A DNA stretch of 64,000 bases from Coniochaeta sp. PMI_546. Taxonomy: Eukaryota > Ascomycota > Sordariomycetes > Coniochaetales > Coniochaetaceae. Made by a program: the position numbers and the translations under genes. The notes under the pieces are model-generated. The model did no database searches. It was not told where the DNA came from and saw nothing but the letters and a program-made list of their open reading frames with translations. Of the stretch, positions 51,559 to 64,000 are shown one piece after another. The first letter of the stretch is position 1. Every line of letters begins with the position of its first letter. Location: NCBI GenBank assembly GCA_021432605.1, contig MU271147.1:1488001-1552000 (forward strand). The letters are read 5' to 3'.

Positions 51559-54500
51559 TTTGTCGCCTGAGTTTGATCGAAGAGTTGAAATGTGTGAGTG
51601 AAACAGGTTTGTTGGTGGTGATACGGCTTCCAAAGGTTTTCTCAACACTGATGTTAAGGAGGCGGTGGTGAGTAGTGAAGATGCGTTACCGGTAATCGCA
51701 GGTTAACACGGATGGTACTCTCGAGCTTCAAGTTAAGCGGTTGGAGAGTGTTATTGTTGATCAGTGGTTGATGGGAACGTTCCATCTGTTGGCCAACGAA
51801 GGGAGGCGAAGGCTTCAAATAGAAGCGAAAGGGTGGTCGAGGTCCAGTCTCAAGAGAGCAGTGTTACTGTCGAAGTATGGGACGCTGTCCCAAGTGAGAG
51901 GCAATATGGGCCACACTCGTCGAGGATGAGGAGTGACCTTCACTGGATTGGGCGATCCGCACGATTCGGAGCTTGTCAGTGACTGCCACGTATCTTGGAC
52001 TGATCTCTAGCCAACTCCGACTTATTGGCGGACCGGCTCGAAAGGACCTGGGGATCAGGGGGTTTGGTGAACCTTGCCGCGCCGGTAGATGAGAAGTACC
52101 TCTCTGTACCTACTGAACGTCTAGGAACGTCTGGGCACACGAGCCACACGTGTTGTCTGGCGTTTGCCGTTGCCGCTTGTCACACGCAGATACTTTTTGA
52201 ATCCGTGTTAAGGAACCGAAGTGGCCACAGAGAACAATGTCACACCCCTCTGATGACTTTTCGATCCCAACGTCCGACGTTTTTGGTATCGTTCCAAACA
52301 AGGTAGATGATGGCGAAGTCTACAGGTACTCGACGTGTCGGGGCAGCATGTAAAGTTGCAGACTCTTGCGTTGAGAAAGGTCCAGACTTCTGCTACTCTT
52401 CACACTAGCTGACTCTCGAGGTATATGTAACTCTGGACAATGTATCAATGCTATGACGAAACTGGCAATGCGGACAAAGGGGAGGATGACGGGGGAAAGA
52501 GATTGAACCAGGACAGCTGGGAGCAATGACGAAAAGAAAACCCATATCGCCAGTAGTCTCATGGTTCTGGCCCCTAAGGGCCATACCGACAAGTTCAGCG
52601 GCATCATCCTGGGTCATTGCTAAGCATCGATTTGCCTTGATGGTAGGGTCGCTAAGGGTCGTTTGTTGAGATCTTCTGGCGACTAGATGGCCTAGTGTCC
52701 AAACACAGTTTAGCGTCTGTCAAGATCTGGGACCGTGCAACCGATGTGCATTACCGCCCAGGGATCGTTAAGATCGGACAAGGATTGAGGAGAGGCTAGA
52801 CGTGGAATAGGTTTAGCCCTTTCCCAAGCACCCGGTTTCCAGGCTAGCACTCGATTTCTCCATAGAAGGCCGGGAAGCCCTGTGGACTTCTTGGTTGGCT
52901 GGAAAGTCACGACAACTGTATGGAAAAGGGAAAGCATCGCCGCGGGGGTAGCGGAAGGTGCGCCGGATCGTCGTTGAATCTTGTCACCACTCCTGCAAAA
53001 GCAACATGCCGCCTAACAGGGCTATCGATTCCCCCTACTGTACCAACACTTCACAATTGCCGATCAATTGGGTTGATAGCCTGATAGACCTGGTAGACCT
53101 ACCTGGTAAAGGGTAAATGGCAACCACTTTTGCCTTCGCTGCTGCTGAATCATAGCCCTGAGAGCAACCATCATGTCCACGCATCAACATCCTGGCAGGC
53201 CAGGATTCCACGCCTCATTATTTCAGAGATCGATTATACTGACTTCCATCCATTGGCATCTTGCCCCTGCAGCCCCGTTGCAAGTTGAAATCCGCTCAAT
53301 TTTGTGGATTGACGTTAGGAAGGACGGTAGAGGTAGTAATCATCGAAATGAGGCTCTTCGGATGCTGATCACTGCGAGGCGTTTTCGAACGGTCTAAATC
53401 CACGTTGGCCCGAGTCTGAACGACCCAACACACGAGGCCTCAACGTGGAAGCCCCAGACATGGTTCGTTCAAGAGACGCCACACTGAAACGTTCTCAGAC
53501 GCCCCAATACAGCCTCAAACGTGTTTGGATGAGAAGAGGTCGTGAGAGCCACGCTTTCGTGTCACCAACTCACCTCTGACAATAGCCTATTCAGTACACT
53601 ATAGACTTAAACTTCGGTCTTTCTGCCATGCTCCTCTTGATGACTTCGACCACGACCATCCAATCACTCGGGCTAGGGTGGCAGAGCGTGCCACTCTCAG
53701 ATACTGCCAGGGTTGTTTTGGACACGCGTTTTTGACTCCTGTTGCTTCTGACCAACCGCTTTTCTGGTAGGTTGCATGCGCGATCAGCGCACAAGGCGGT
53801 CACGTCCGGCATCGACCTAGTGCCGATCTGACTGGTGGTCAGCCAGTACCAAGATGTAGTGTACGGTCGATCTTAACACTCGCACTGAAGATTTGATATC
53901 CATGGTTACCATCCTGTGTTACCAGCCTCCATCGCAGAACTGGGCTGCATGTTCACGCTGCAGGTTGTGGAAGCGCGTACCCTGGTTCTCGTGCAGGATG
54001 CGGCATACTCTATTTCACTCTCAGCTTCTGAATGGTCGGGTTCACATCCCACCGATCGCCATACCAGGGCAGCTGCAGGCACCGATCAAGGTCCATCTCC
54101 TGAAGCGGTCATCTTGCGATCTGCATGGCACTTACTCATTGTTACTTCAGACGCTTGTCAAGACCGCGGACCGTTCTTTTTGCCCTTCTTGGTTGTTACA
54201 CACGCAGACAGCGCACCGCTCTGTGCCACTGTGTTACTCGACTTTCCCTAGTGGGAACATGGAGAGACATCGATGTGCTTACAGCTCTGACCCTGCCCCG
54301 GGTCCGTCTCGAGACGAAACAAGTCAGACAAGCCGGCTACACTTGACTGCAGTCGCTGTGCGACCAGGTGTCATGGCCTAATACTGTTAGGGCTGTTGAC
54401 GCTAGGGAGAAAGAACTTAAGTTGTCCAATCATCTTGATGCCCTTAACCGTTTGATGGGGGTTAGAATGGCAGCCTTGGCTGTGTTCATCTTCCAGAAGG

Positions 54501-55475
54501 GGGTTTGACGAGTGTCATTGTACAGGTAACACCGCCCATTATTGCCTCTTCAGTAGCTAGCTACGACGACCTCTGGTCTATACTGCACGCCGCCCTGATG
54601 CTCGACTCGGACATTTTCACGACGCGTCTCTGTTCCATGTATACAGCCGCATCCTATATCGCCGACGCTCGGAAAATATGTGGTTCTACATTTGTCTATC
54701 CAGGCCCGGATTATACCACTTCTTCCACAGCACTTCTGTATCACTACAATCTAAATCAAGTATCACCCGTTCGCACGCCATGTCTCTTTTCCTGTGCCAA
54801 CCGGTGGAAGTACGGGTTTTTTCTATTTAGCACGCGCGGGTGTTCAGCCACGCTGTCCACTTTGGAGGGCGCTTAATCCTGCCTCTTGTTTGCCTACCAT
54901 CGGCCTAGCTCCCAGCAGACTCAGTCCATTTTTTGCTTATTCATTCTTCAGAGTATCCTCCCCTGTGGTCCTGGAAGTTTCAGGCTTTACATTGCTTGTG
55001 CGCTTTTTGCCGCCAGCTAGAGTGTGCTGCATATGCCATGTTGGCATACGCCTCTTCCCCATCTGGTAGGAGATATCACTACGTGCCACTCGGAGTTTGC
55101 TCGATTTGTGCGTGTCTTGCGTGACAGACATACCCTCCGACGCTTCAAAAAAAACAGGCCTGATGACAAGCAATCCATCAAGACTCTTTCCAGTTCTACA
55201 TGCCTTGAGGGACACGTTGCGGTGAGTATGGAACCCGTGTCTCGCTCTACGCTCACGTGGCACAGTTAGCTCCAATCGAGCAATCAACAAGTTTGCTGTT
55301 GCTATTTTCCCACATGGCAACTAGTCCGGAATCGAGCAAGCCGCATCTAAAGTATTCGATCCGGCCGCCAACGCCCGTAGCTCGTGGCCTAAAGTGCGTC
55401 ATCCCTTGGCCCTGTGGCTATCACGCATTTTGCTTTTCATACATCCCATGATTCAGACGTTTCTTCCGGATCTCC

Positions 55476-55505
55476 CAGATCGTCGAGCATCAGATCGTCG
55501 AGTAT
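55476..55505. repeat. 15-bp tandem duplication
   Basis: CAGATCGTCGAGCAT is followed directly by CAGATCGTCGAGTAT, with a further partial CCAGATCAT. Confidence 0.55.
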
Positions 55506-55727
55506 GCCAGATCATCAACTGAGACCCCTTTCAACACCCTTCTACAACACGGCTTGAGTTGCCGAGTCGGGGCCTCACAACAACTCCGGACACGCGAGGG
55601 TCACGACGTGGCAGTGTCCGACCAGTAAGTTGTTGTGTGGCTTACTCTACCAAAAACGCTATCCAAAACATCTGACCGTTCTAGGTCATTCCAATGTCAA
55701 CACGAGGTACACTGACGGTTACTTCCT

Positions 55728-55754
55728 AACCTCGCAACGGGCCGTTGTGAGGTT
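55728..55754. repeat. Near-perfect 12-bp inverted repeat (hairpin)
   Basis: AACCTCGCAACG and CGTTGTGAGGTT flank a 3-nt loop (GGC) with one mismatch. It stands alone in the gene desert. Confidence 0.5.
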
Positions 55755-56856
55755 GGTTATGACCGGTTGGAGCCAGGCTTCTGGGCAGTGATTCCCTCCA
55801 GCCGACTCGATCTTAACACCCGGCAGCAGGACGGGCGATCACAGGCCCCCACCCAAGATCTACCTTTGTACAGGTCATCAATTAGTAGTGCCAGCATTGC
55901 TTCTCTTCTGCTCGGTCAGCTATTACAGATGTCTTCTAGATACGTCGACATGGCGGATCGTGGTCTAGGTCATCATTCTACCACCGTGGGCGAGAATATA
56001 TCGGGACACTTTGACGCGTCCTTCATATAGGTGTGGCAAACAAGATTTCGGGACATGCTGACATGTAAAAGCACAAAGATCACAGCACTACCTAAACTGC
56101 AACAAGGCCTCTGCCCGTATGCGTGCTGAATGCATGGTCTCTGGGAAACTGGCGGTATATGCCTGGACTTGATCCGCAACAGAACTCACCCCCTGAGTGA
56201 CATGTGCTAGACCATGCAATTTTTTAACCCCTGAGGTTACCTTTCGGCCGTGAGAAGATCGAATACCAACTCAAATCACCATTCACCGGCGGCTGTAAGT
56301 GCTTACAGTCCTAATTCAGACACGACGCTGAACCGTCAGTTGATCTCGAGGTCGCCATTTCGGTCCGCATGCAGTTCAGAAAACTTCGTCATACCACACG
56401 TAACCATACCAAACCTGGAGTGGACGATGGTGTGCAGTAGCTCCCACACGGCAATCGAGGTTAGGGCCTGGACTTACGACATAATCTCTCGGTGTACTTG
56501 CAACTGACGGTCACCGAGGCCTCCTGGTAGTAAGGGGAGCAGTAAGGTAGTTTGCTTACCCATTGATATATCATAAAGGAACAATGCTCTGCCAACCCAT
56601 ATATTTTCTACGAAAATCGAAGAAAGCTAGCGAAATGCCTTGTGATATCTGCTAATACGGTACAACCCTATCGACAGCAGCTTATTGCTCTCCGGATTGT
56701 CAGATCATCAATGTCCATATGCTTTCCGTGATGCCCATGATGCTGTGGAAAGAGTAGACAAGACTCCCAAATTTCAATTACCCGAGCTGCTCTCCTTCAC
56801 ATTGATCATACATGTGTCCACAACCGACGTCTCTTCCTGCCATCGAAGCTTCACAC

Positions 56857-59458
56857 TCAGTCATCATCAAATATCTGGTACGTGTTCTGCAATATTGTCT
56901 CGACAACCTTGGACTGGAATCCGGAATCGGCGAGGTTCGAATCCGTGCCCATGAGCGTCGGGCCGAAGACAATGGCCAGGTTCTGCGTGCTCATGCGGTT
57001 GACGCTCGAGTTCTCAATGACGCGGTGCAGATGCAGCGTCAGCGCGCGCAGCGTCGCGTAGTTGGGGTCTGGAAGGTCGTTGATGATGGCATGCAGCGAG
57101 TCACGGCGGAGAACTTCGTCTTCGTTTTCTAGACAGTCATGTCAGTATGTGTGACACTCTCCATTCTCTCTCTTTAACATGACAACTTACTTGCTGCCTC
57201 GATGAACGAGTGGTAGTGCTCCCTTGTCAGTAGTGGATCCGGCAGGTCTCGGAAGAACTGCTTGAGGAGCCCGGCGACGCTGTTCACGTCGTGGAAGAAG
57301 TTCTCTGGGTTCCTGAAGTCGAGGCTAGGAGAGCTGGAGTCTAGAAGGATAAGCATGTCAGTATGGGCTCAGTGTGGTGCAAATTGCGGTTTGAGGATGC
57401 GAGATGCTCACCATGATCAAACATAGCTTTCAGCTTGTTAACATGTGGCAGTGATCCAGACAACCGGTATATGCCCTCGACTCCCAGGCCATAGAGGTCT
57501 ACAGCTTGGATGCACTGGTACACAACCATTGGAACGGCCAGCTGGTCTCGCTCGTACAGCTCTGAAAGCGTGACGCGGAATACGGGCCGGGTCGGGGGAT
57601 CAGACCGCGGCGGTGTTTGCTGGCGTGCCGGGGCATATCCGGGGCGGGGCATACCTGACCCCTGCTGACTAGGTGCCGAGGGGTTCTGTTGGAGAGGGTT
57701 GAGCGGTACGCCTAATGGCTGGGGATGAGGCGGGGCCTGTTGCTGCTGCTGTTGGAACTGGGGAGGTGGCTGTTGCGGCTGCTGCTGCTGGAACTGAGGC
57801 GGTTGCTGCTGGGCTTGTTGATGCGGTGGTGGTTGCGCGGACGGCTGGAATGGTAGTGCTCCAAGCTGAGGCGGTCCCCCGCTTCCTTGTCCATTGAACC
57901 TTGAGCTCGGAACCGGCTGTTGTGGGCCCATAGAATTGCGGGGTTGGAACTGCTGTGAAGGCGGTGGGTTATTGTTGTGACGAGACGTTAGGCTCCCGAT
58001 GCTAAAGCTCCTTTCATGCCTCTCAAGCTGCGGCTGCGAGCCTGGTCGCTGTGCTCCCGGCATCATACTTATTGAACCGGCACTCGGATGATAGCCGTGA
58101 CCTGCAGGCCCTTGTGGTGACGTTGGGGACTCGGCGTAGTTGCCTGGCCCTGCTCTACTGATCGAAGGTGGCTGGGACATAGGCTGGGACATTGACTGGA
58201 ACGAACCTTGCCCCGGCGGTCCTGTCGGCGAGATAGGCTGCTGCGCATCGAGCACCCGGTTACGCTCGTACTTGGGCTCTGCCGACTTTGGCGGCAGTTG
58301 CTTATGGTACGCACTCAGGAACTCGTTCAAGTCCTTCTCGTTGTCGATGGCCGCGATACATTCTCTAAGGCTCCGCGCCTCACCCGGCTGACCCTTGAGG
58401 GGGCTGATGCTAAGGCCGTTGCTCAGGAGGAGCTTTTCGTTGAATGATGCTACGCTTCATGTCAGGCGACCGATTCAGCGACAGTCCAAAGATAGTTGCA
58501 GTACTTACCAAACTTCTGCATCTGGAGTACCATTCCAGAGTCGCACTCTCTGACAATATCCTGCAATGCCTTGACAGTTTCTGGCCGTATCCTGTTATGT
58601 AGCTCTCCACGCTCGCTCTGATATGTCTGGACCTTGCCGTAGTAGTCCTGGTCAGCGGTTTGGACCTTCCGGAGTAGGTCCTGCTCGTGCTGCTCGGCCG
58701 ACTTGGGACCCCTGATACCGAACACCTTGCCCTTTGCTCCTCCGACGTCGCCTGTCCGCACACGTTCATATTCTTCGGCCAGCGAGTCGTATTTTGCCTT
58801 AGACTTCCGCATCGCCGTCTCCAGATCGACGACTCTTTGTTCGGCAGCCAAGCCGCTCTGTTTCCAGCCCTTCCGCGACTTCTCGGCCATGGCGGCTAGC
58901 TCTACCAGGTCCTCGTGCATCTGCATCAGAGACGTGGAGAACTGCATACCGTTTTCCGCCATTCGCTCGTGTATCGCCATCATGTCTTCGTATGCCTTTG
59001 CGAAGGACCCGCCGCGGTGCTCGGCTCGGTGTATGCTGTCCTGTGACATGCGGCACAGCTTCCTGAGGCCTTGGGCATGTTCGTCTTCGAGGAGTGCGCG
59101 TCTTTTCAGGAACAGGGCGAACTCCTAGAATCCATAAGTGTTAGCGCGCAAGTATATTTTTTTTTGGTTACAGGAAGGACACGAGGTGACAGCTGTTTCA
59201 TACCTTTGCCGAGGCGATGCTCTGCTTTAGACGGTTGAGCATGGTAGATATGCCAATCTGCACTAAGTGTGAGCTCCCAGTAATGCTGCTTGCGACACAA
59301 TGTTACGAAGCCATCCGATCAAGGCTTCATACCTCTGATGACAGCACATCTTGAACTGCTCGAGTATCCTCTCCGCCTGCCTGGTACGTCAACCCTAGGT
59401 GGTTGCCGTTGGTCGGTGCCGCCGCGCCATTCTCGGTCAATGTGTCTCCGAGCGACAT
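56857..59458 (-). CDS. F-BAR and RhoGAP domain protein (Rgd1-like)
   Basis: Six exons, complement(56857..57128, 57191..57340, 57412..58449, 58509..59124, 59204..59257, 59333..59458), encode 751 residues. All five introns (59-79 nt) keep frame. The N terminus ([20 protein letters not shown]) leads to an F-BAR domain: [40 protein letters not shown] and [21 protein letters not shown] Gln/Pro-rich linker of about 200 residues follows. The RhoGAP domain has [20 protein letters not shown] with the arginine finger, [20 protein letters not shown] and [20 protein letters not shown]. It should bind curved plasma membrane and switch off Rho3/Rho4-type GTPases at growth sites. The order F-BAR, linker, RhoGAP is that of yeast Rgd1. 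The 3' end FDDD is supported by the domain boundary. Confidence 0.95.
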
Positions 59459-62400
59459 TGTCGGCGTCGTAGGTGCACTCGTGCACTGTTTGGGCGTTAT
59501 TTAATACCTAGGCCTAGATATCGGAGATTGAGAAGCAACAAAGAAAGAAGATCAGATCAGGCCGATTGTGGCAGATTGGTGAGGCCTGAAGAATGAGCTC
59601 GTAAAGCATGCATATCGTTATGCGACGTCAAGTGCTCGTCCCTGGTTCCGAGTAACAATGTAGGTAGACAGCCTACTTTGGGGTTACGTCTCACCTCTCC
59701 ACTTCGCGCGACGACAAACGACAACGGCCCGCAGATGTAACAAACCGTCCACAGGGCTGTGAAACGCGAACATTTATTCGTTTAAGCGATATGTTAGATC
59801 ACCCAACTTCAATGTTAGCTCTCGGGCAGCTATCATCCATGCTCTAGAGGTTCGTTTTGTCAATAGGAGGCTTTGTCCCTATTACATTTAACCCAAACGA
59901 TCTATCCAAGTTGGGAATTTCTACCAAGTCCTCGTATCCAAAAGTCTTTCTCAAGTCCTTCCGCTGATGATGTCACTCGGCACTACCGTACCTCTTTCTC
60001 GTCTTTCAGGCATGTGAGAAAAAGCTTTGACGGTATCCGATGTTCAGCCAAAGTATCGTTCAGCAAACTGCGGTGTCTACATGTGTGTAGACAGGACCAT
60101 TCCAGTTACTATCCCAGTCGTTACAATTTCGGATCGCATGAATGTAGCAAGTTTCAACCCCGTGGCTTGAGCGCCCAAAGCAGTCGTTGTTGCAGAGATC
60201 AATCGATTATCTTTCCACCCATATCCCTGGCGGCGATCAGTCACCCAAGCAGCAATCCAGATAACCAGACAGTTCTGCCCTGTTGGGTATCATACTTGAA
60301 CTAGGCCCTGCCGTGTCCCGAATATTCGTTCCTGGGCTGTTAGCTCAAGAGAGGAACTTTTGAAGTAAAGTATCTTCAGTGTGTTGGCTACTAGATATCC
60401 AGGTCGCAGCTTCGGATACCTACCGCTCATGCTCATCCGTTTCACTAGCTTCGGCTGAAGAGCATCATCACGGTCGGTGCGCCTCAAACGATGCATCGAT
60501 CCGTAAGATATCGTCACCCCGTCCCTTCCCGTCAGAACATCAAAGGGACAAACACGAGTCGGCCGGACCCCTGCATCGGATAGTCCGCCCGAGGGATGAA
60601 GATCTGGGCGATCATGTGTTTAGACTCCAATAAAGTCTCCGGCGACGGGAGCATGCGCACGCAAGGGACGCACGGCTCGGCCTGGCCGATTATCATGGCG
60701 AATTCCTTCTTTTTTTAGCCATTTCAGTTTGAAGCATGACTTGCCTGTCATAGCTGGTGGGTAAGACGTAGCTCGGCTATCTGGCTCAACTTGAACTTGA
60801 AGCCAACACCCAGCCACCTCGGTTCAAAACTCGATTGTCAAGATATTGGCTGCGACTCGAGCCTTCCTTGTATGAGCACGACGGTAACATCCATTCCGTA
60901 CGACTCTGAGGATCTCATATCATGCCAAGCGAGCAGCCACGACGTCAGGATGCAAATCCCTGGTCCTGAGTTCCTCAACTCTCCTAATACAGTACTTGCG
61001 CGAGTTCAAAACCCTTGCCCCATGGGATCCCAGCTTTTTACGGCTAAGGCTTCCCGTGAGCCACGCTTGCTTCCCAAGGGGACCAAACTGGCCTCTGGGA
61101 GGTGGCTTCCCCGAGCGGCTAAGTAAGGCACCTTGTCTGTAGTCAAGAATGCTACAGGCCGCGTTGGGGATCGCACATGATTCCCAAGTATGATGCGGGC
61201 TCAGCGATGTTTCCGCGTCTTCTGGTACGAACCACGGCGGCGGTCCTCTGCAGCATGCCTCGCGGTGGCTACGTGGTGTTGAAGATCGGTTGTGTGTAGA
61301 AGATCGGTTGCGGGTCAACGCTAAGGAAGCAAATACATGACCCTGACTATTGCTTTCTGTGGCTCGTACGTGTCAATGGTCCATCATCAGGGTTGAGCAG
61401 AGGATTTCACGTTGGCGGAGGCATGACAGCGTGAAGCACGGGAGAACATCATCAAGAGAGGAAGCAGTTAGGTATCAGAATCATGCATTGATAACACCTC
61501 TAAAATTGCGCTGACCATGAAGCAGATCCCAATCAGCATCAGAATGATTGTCTAACACCCTGGGACGTCGTAACCACCGCTCAGCATGAGGGGCCACAGC
61601 CCGATATAGTCCCAGAATGCGTGAGAAAAGAGCACATTATAGGTATACGGCAACTAGATTGCGCCGCCCCTTATCAAACATCGCTGACTCCCTGCTCGCA
61701 TCCCATGCCGCTTCTGCAAAGTCCTCCGTCTGAAAGCAAAACACCAAGGCATAACCAACCCAAAAGATCGTAATTTATCGTCGCAACCAAGGAGAGAATG
61801 AGGCACCGGTGGCAGGTAATGTGTGATAGGCCGCCACCAAAATCCGGAACGACTTCAACCACTGTACCAGCCCGTTGGTATGTTGAACACAAGACAACCC
61901 AATGCTGATGATGATACGAGCCATGTCTGCGGTGCACACAGTTTGCCTTTATAGAAGAGAGCAAAGAAAAGATGAAAAGAAACAAGCAAGCATATCCATC
62001 CCGTTTCCTGGGCCCTCGTCTTTTACCTCCACGCCGCTTGTGCTCCCGTCCATGCGATGATGCCCTGTTTTCTCTTCCGGTGTTTTTGTTTTGGTGAGCA
62101 TGGTCCTTTCCCTCCCCACTTTACTAGACTTATAACGTAGATTGCTTTTCCTCCGGTCGCTGCTCTGTGACATGTGACGAAAGTATTGGTGCACAGCTTG
62201 TTCGGTTCTGGTTGCCCAGCTCCGCCCGAATCCACGTCCTCTGGGTTTCCGAGAACATGTAAAAAGATACGCCTGAACTCCCCCAGGCAGCTCCGTGGGG
62301 ATGTGTGCTGCCTCTCTCCTCGTTGGCAGCCAAACGTGTCATTACAAGCCAACAAAAACGCATTCCCTGCCCCTTGCCCCTATTGTGCGCCTTGTTTGCT

Positions 62401-62904
62401 GCCATGGGTTGTCGTGCCCGATCGCACGGCGGTCGAGGAGTCGCGATACCACGCTCTGCTCTCGGGGAATATCAAGATGACGCAGCCCTGAATGCTATGC
62501 AGCCAAGGCGACGGGTATAGATCCATAGAAAACTCCCTCGCCCAACCAGAATAAAACCGTAATGACGCGAATTATCGCCGTTTCCGACGGGGGAAAAAAA
62601 AGCAGAAAATCCCAGTGCGCAAAAATGGAAACGCTTCCCAAATATCAAGCCGGCGCCGTGCTCTGTGTTGTGGCGTCGATGCGTAGTCGAACCCAAATGT
62701 CGCCAACCGATGCGGTGGAGACAACAGAAATCTGCATGTCCGACTCACAGGGGGACTCATCGAACCAAGGAAAATGTAAGCATAACCCAAGAGATAGTCA
62801 CAAGAACGCCGATAACCAGTAGGAAATAAAGCAACCCTGTTCAACATCACTCCAAGACTTTCTTTGGAGTCGAAAACTCCGGACCTCAAAGCTCCAGAAA
62901 GACT
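59459..62904. other. Intergenic, 3.4 kb
   Basis: No gene was recognised. The right part is likely the 3' untranslated region of the Whi3-like gene. Short frames show no family resemblance or codon pattern. Confidence 0.5.
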
Positions 62905-64000
62905 TCACGGACCGTACATCTGGGCATTGTAGCCGGAGGAACCGCGACTTGGGCCTCCGGCCGCCATCGCGCTGGATCCGTTCCAGGCATTGCTCGATGC
63001 GCCAGGGAATTGCGCAGACATATATGGATTAGAAGCTAACGAAGGCGTTGCGGAGAGGCCGGTGAAGCCCCTGTGAATACCGCCGAAGCCCGGCGGGCCA
63101 CTGATACCGGGTGGAGGTCCGGTTGCGGCTGCGTAGCCGTTGGCTGTCCCGGACATCATGCCGTTCATGCCGGGCATAGCGCCGACCCCGCTTTGATTCG
63201 GGTTCTGGCCCGAGCGAACTCCGAGTGGGTTCTTGGAGAAGCTCAAGCGGATGCCACCCTTGACGCTGTTGTGAAGCGGGTGGCCATACAGCTCGTTCAA
63301 CGCCTTTGTCGCAAAGGATACGTCCTCGAACTCGACAAAGCACATGGGTCCGTTCTGCTTGGTCCTGAAGCAGAGGCGCTTGTAGCCGCGCTGTTTCGAG
63401 AACATGGCCTTGAGCTCCTCCTCGGATGTGTTAGCTGGCAGGTTGCCGACGTACAACGTGTTGCATGGTGGATTCTGGTCGGCTGGATTGACCGGCGGGA
63501 ACTGATGGTTCCGGTAATTCTGATTGAACTGCGCATGGGATCCCGAACCCGTCATTGCCGTTGGAGACATGGTGGCATGACCAAAGTGGGCGAGACCACC
63601 CTGTCCGTATGGAGGCATGGAGGACGGTCCAATGTCCATGTTTGTGTTGAGCGAAAGGTTCCTCAGTTGGGAGACGGGTAGTTGCGGAGCCGTCGAGCGA
63701 CGCTGGGAAGCCATGTTATGCTCACTATACCCGACAGGGTCCTTCGATGGGTGCAGGTCGCTCAGAAGCTGCGAGGTCTCATCATCATCTGCGGTATCGT
63801 TCTTGATGAGAGCCTTGCCGGAATCTACTCCAGGGCGGCGATGATTTCCAATTGGAGATTGAGTGTTGTACATGGTCGCATAATGGCCATTCTCAGCGCT
63901 CGGCTGGTTGTTTTCGTAATATCCGTTTATCGGCGCAGATAGATTCTCCAGAGGTTGAAAAAGCACATTAAATCGCGAGCCTTGCCTGACAGAAGAGCTG
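62905..64000 (-). CDS. Whi3-like RNA-binding protein, 5' part outside the window
   Basis: The reading frame is open from the stop at 62905 to the window edge, about 365 residues. The edge starts SSVRQGSRFNVLFQPLENLS, matching the SSRFNxxFQPLExLSPP linker of fungal Whi3/Whi4 homologues. One RRM is complete: NTLYVGNLPANTSEEELKAM contains RNP2, GPMCFVEFEDVSFATKALNE contains RNP1, and it closes GGIRLSFSKNPLGVRSGQNP. Gly/Met/Asn-rich low-complexity sequence flanks it and ends SSGYNAQMYGP. Whi3 binds cyclin and polarity mRNAs and forms condensates through such regions. An N-terminal RRM-like domain is expected beyond the edge. The apparent starts inside the window are not real starts. Confidence 0.9.
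   Translation of the reverse strand, partial: SSSVRQGSRFNVLFQPLENLSAPINGYYENNQPSAENGHYATMYNTQSPIGNHRRPGVDSGKALIKNDTADDDETSQLLSDLHPSKDPVGYSEHNMASQRRSTAPQLPVSQLRNLSLNTNMDIGPSSMPPYGQGGLAHFGHATMSPTAMTGSGSHAQFNQNYRNHQFPPVNPADQNPPCNTLYVGNLPANTSEEELKAMFSKQRGYKRLCFRTKQNGPMCFVEFEDVSFATKALNELYGHPLHNSVKGGIRLSFSKNPLGVRSGQNPNQSGVGAMPGMNGMMSGTANGYAAATGPPPGISGPPGFGGIHRGFTGLSATPSLASNPYMSAQFPGASSNAWNGSSAMAAGGPSRGSSGYNAQMYGP

Larger units (their letters stand above)
51559..56856. other. Gene desert, 5.3 kb
   Basis: No protein family, intron pattern or RNA gene was recognised on either strand. Frames are short and patternless. It includes a 15-bp tandem duplication and a near-perfect hairpin, listed separately. 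It should also hold the promoter of CRY-DASH at its left end and the 3' flank of the RhoGAP gene at its right. Confidence 0.5.

Noticed and set aside
51559-56856. Search for transposon remains in the gene desert
   Set aside because: No transposase, polymerase or long terminal repeat signature was recognised; short repeats there are too small to assign to an element.
56935-56946. GGTTCGAATCC, a tRNA B-box-like sequence
   Set aside because: It lies inside the RhoGAP coding exon, and no matching A box or cloverleaf could be drawn around it.

Overview
The window is nuclear DNA from a filamentous ascomycete (Pezizomycotina, probably Sordariomycetes). The evidence is short introns of about 50-80 nt with GT..CTRAC..AG signals, intron-poor compact genes on both strands, and typical fungal proteins: a multimodular NRPS, an AL-1/AL-2 type carotenoid pair, a CRY-DASH with an RGG tail, an Sfp-type PPTase like NpgA, and Chs5. 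The genus cannot be fixed from the sequence alone. No rRNA, tRNA, CRISPR array, intact transposon or virus-derived element was recognised.

Layout. 0-12.2 kb: an MECR-like enoyl reductase, an AhpD-fold protein, and a 2,516-residue NRPS (degenerate C - A1 - T - C - A2 - T - terminal C) whose promoter carries two perfect inverted repeats. 12.3-16.2 kb: two divergent genes for very hydrophilic 'allergen-like' proteins, one expanded into a long Gln/His/Asn-rich tail. 16.2-24.2 kb: sparse DNA with a Cys-rich small protein, a tandem kinase-like/pseudokinase pair and a decayed acid-phosphatase-family relic. 24.8-38.8 kb: mostly housekeeping genes, namely an SDR, Chs5 (exomer), an unrecognised mitochondrial-looking protein, eIF1A, WASP/Las17, a 65-residue protein, the XPF/Rad1 nuclease and a 75-residue membrane peptide. 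40.4-51.6 kb: 4'-phosphopantetheinyl transferase, phytoene desaturase, lycopene cyclase/phytoene synthase, a mitochondrial hotdog thioesterase-like protein and CRY-DASH. 51.6-56.85 kb: a gene desert. 56.9-59.5 kb: an F-BAR/RhoGAP protein. 62.9 kb to the end: a Whi3-like RRM protein cut by the window edge.

How the genes relate. The NRPS needs a PPTase to prime its two carrier domains, and the only one seen lies about 28 kb away next to the carotenoid genes. The first adenylation domain lacks the aspartate that normally grips an alpha-amino group, so the NRPS probably starts from an aryl acid such as anthranilate or another non-alpha-amino acid. The terminal C domain (DHAxYDG) suggests release by cyclisation. 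The carotenoid genes plus CRY-DASH form a plausible light-responsive block. WASP, Chs5 and the F-BAR/RhoGAP protein are separate membrane-traffic and polarity genes.

Most multi-exon models below were built by hand from splice signals and joined in frame. Exon coordinates are in the evidence fields.
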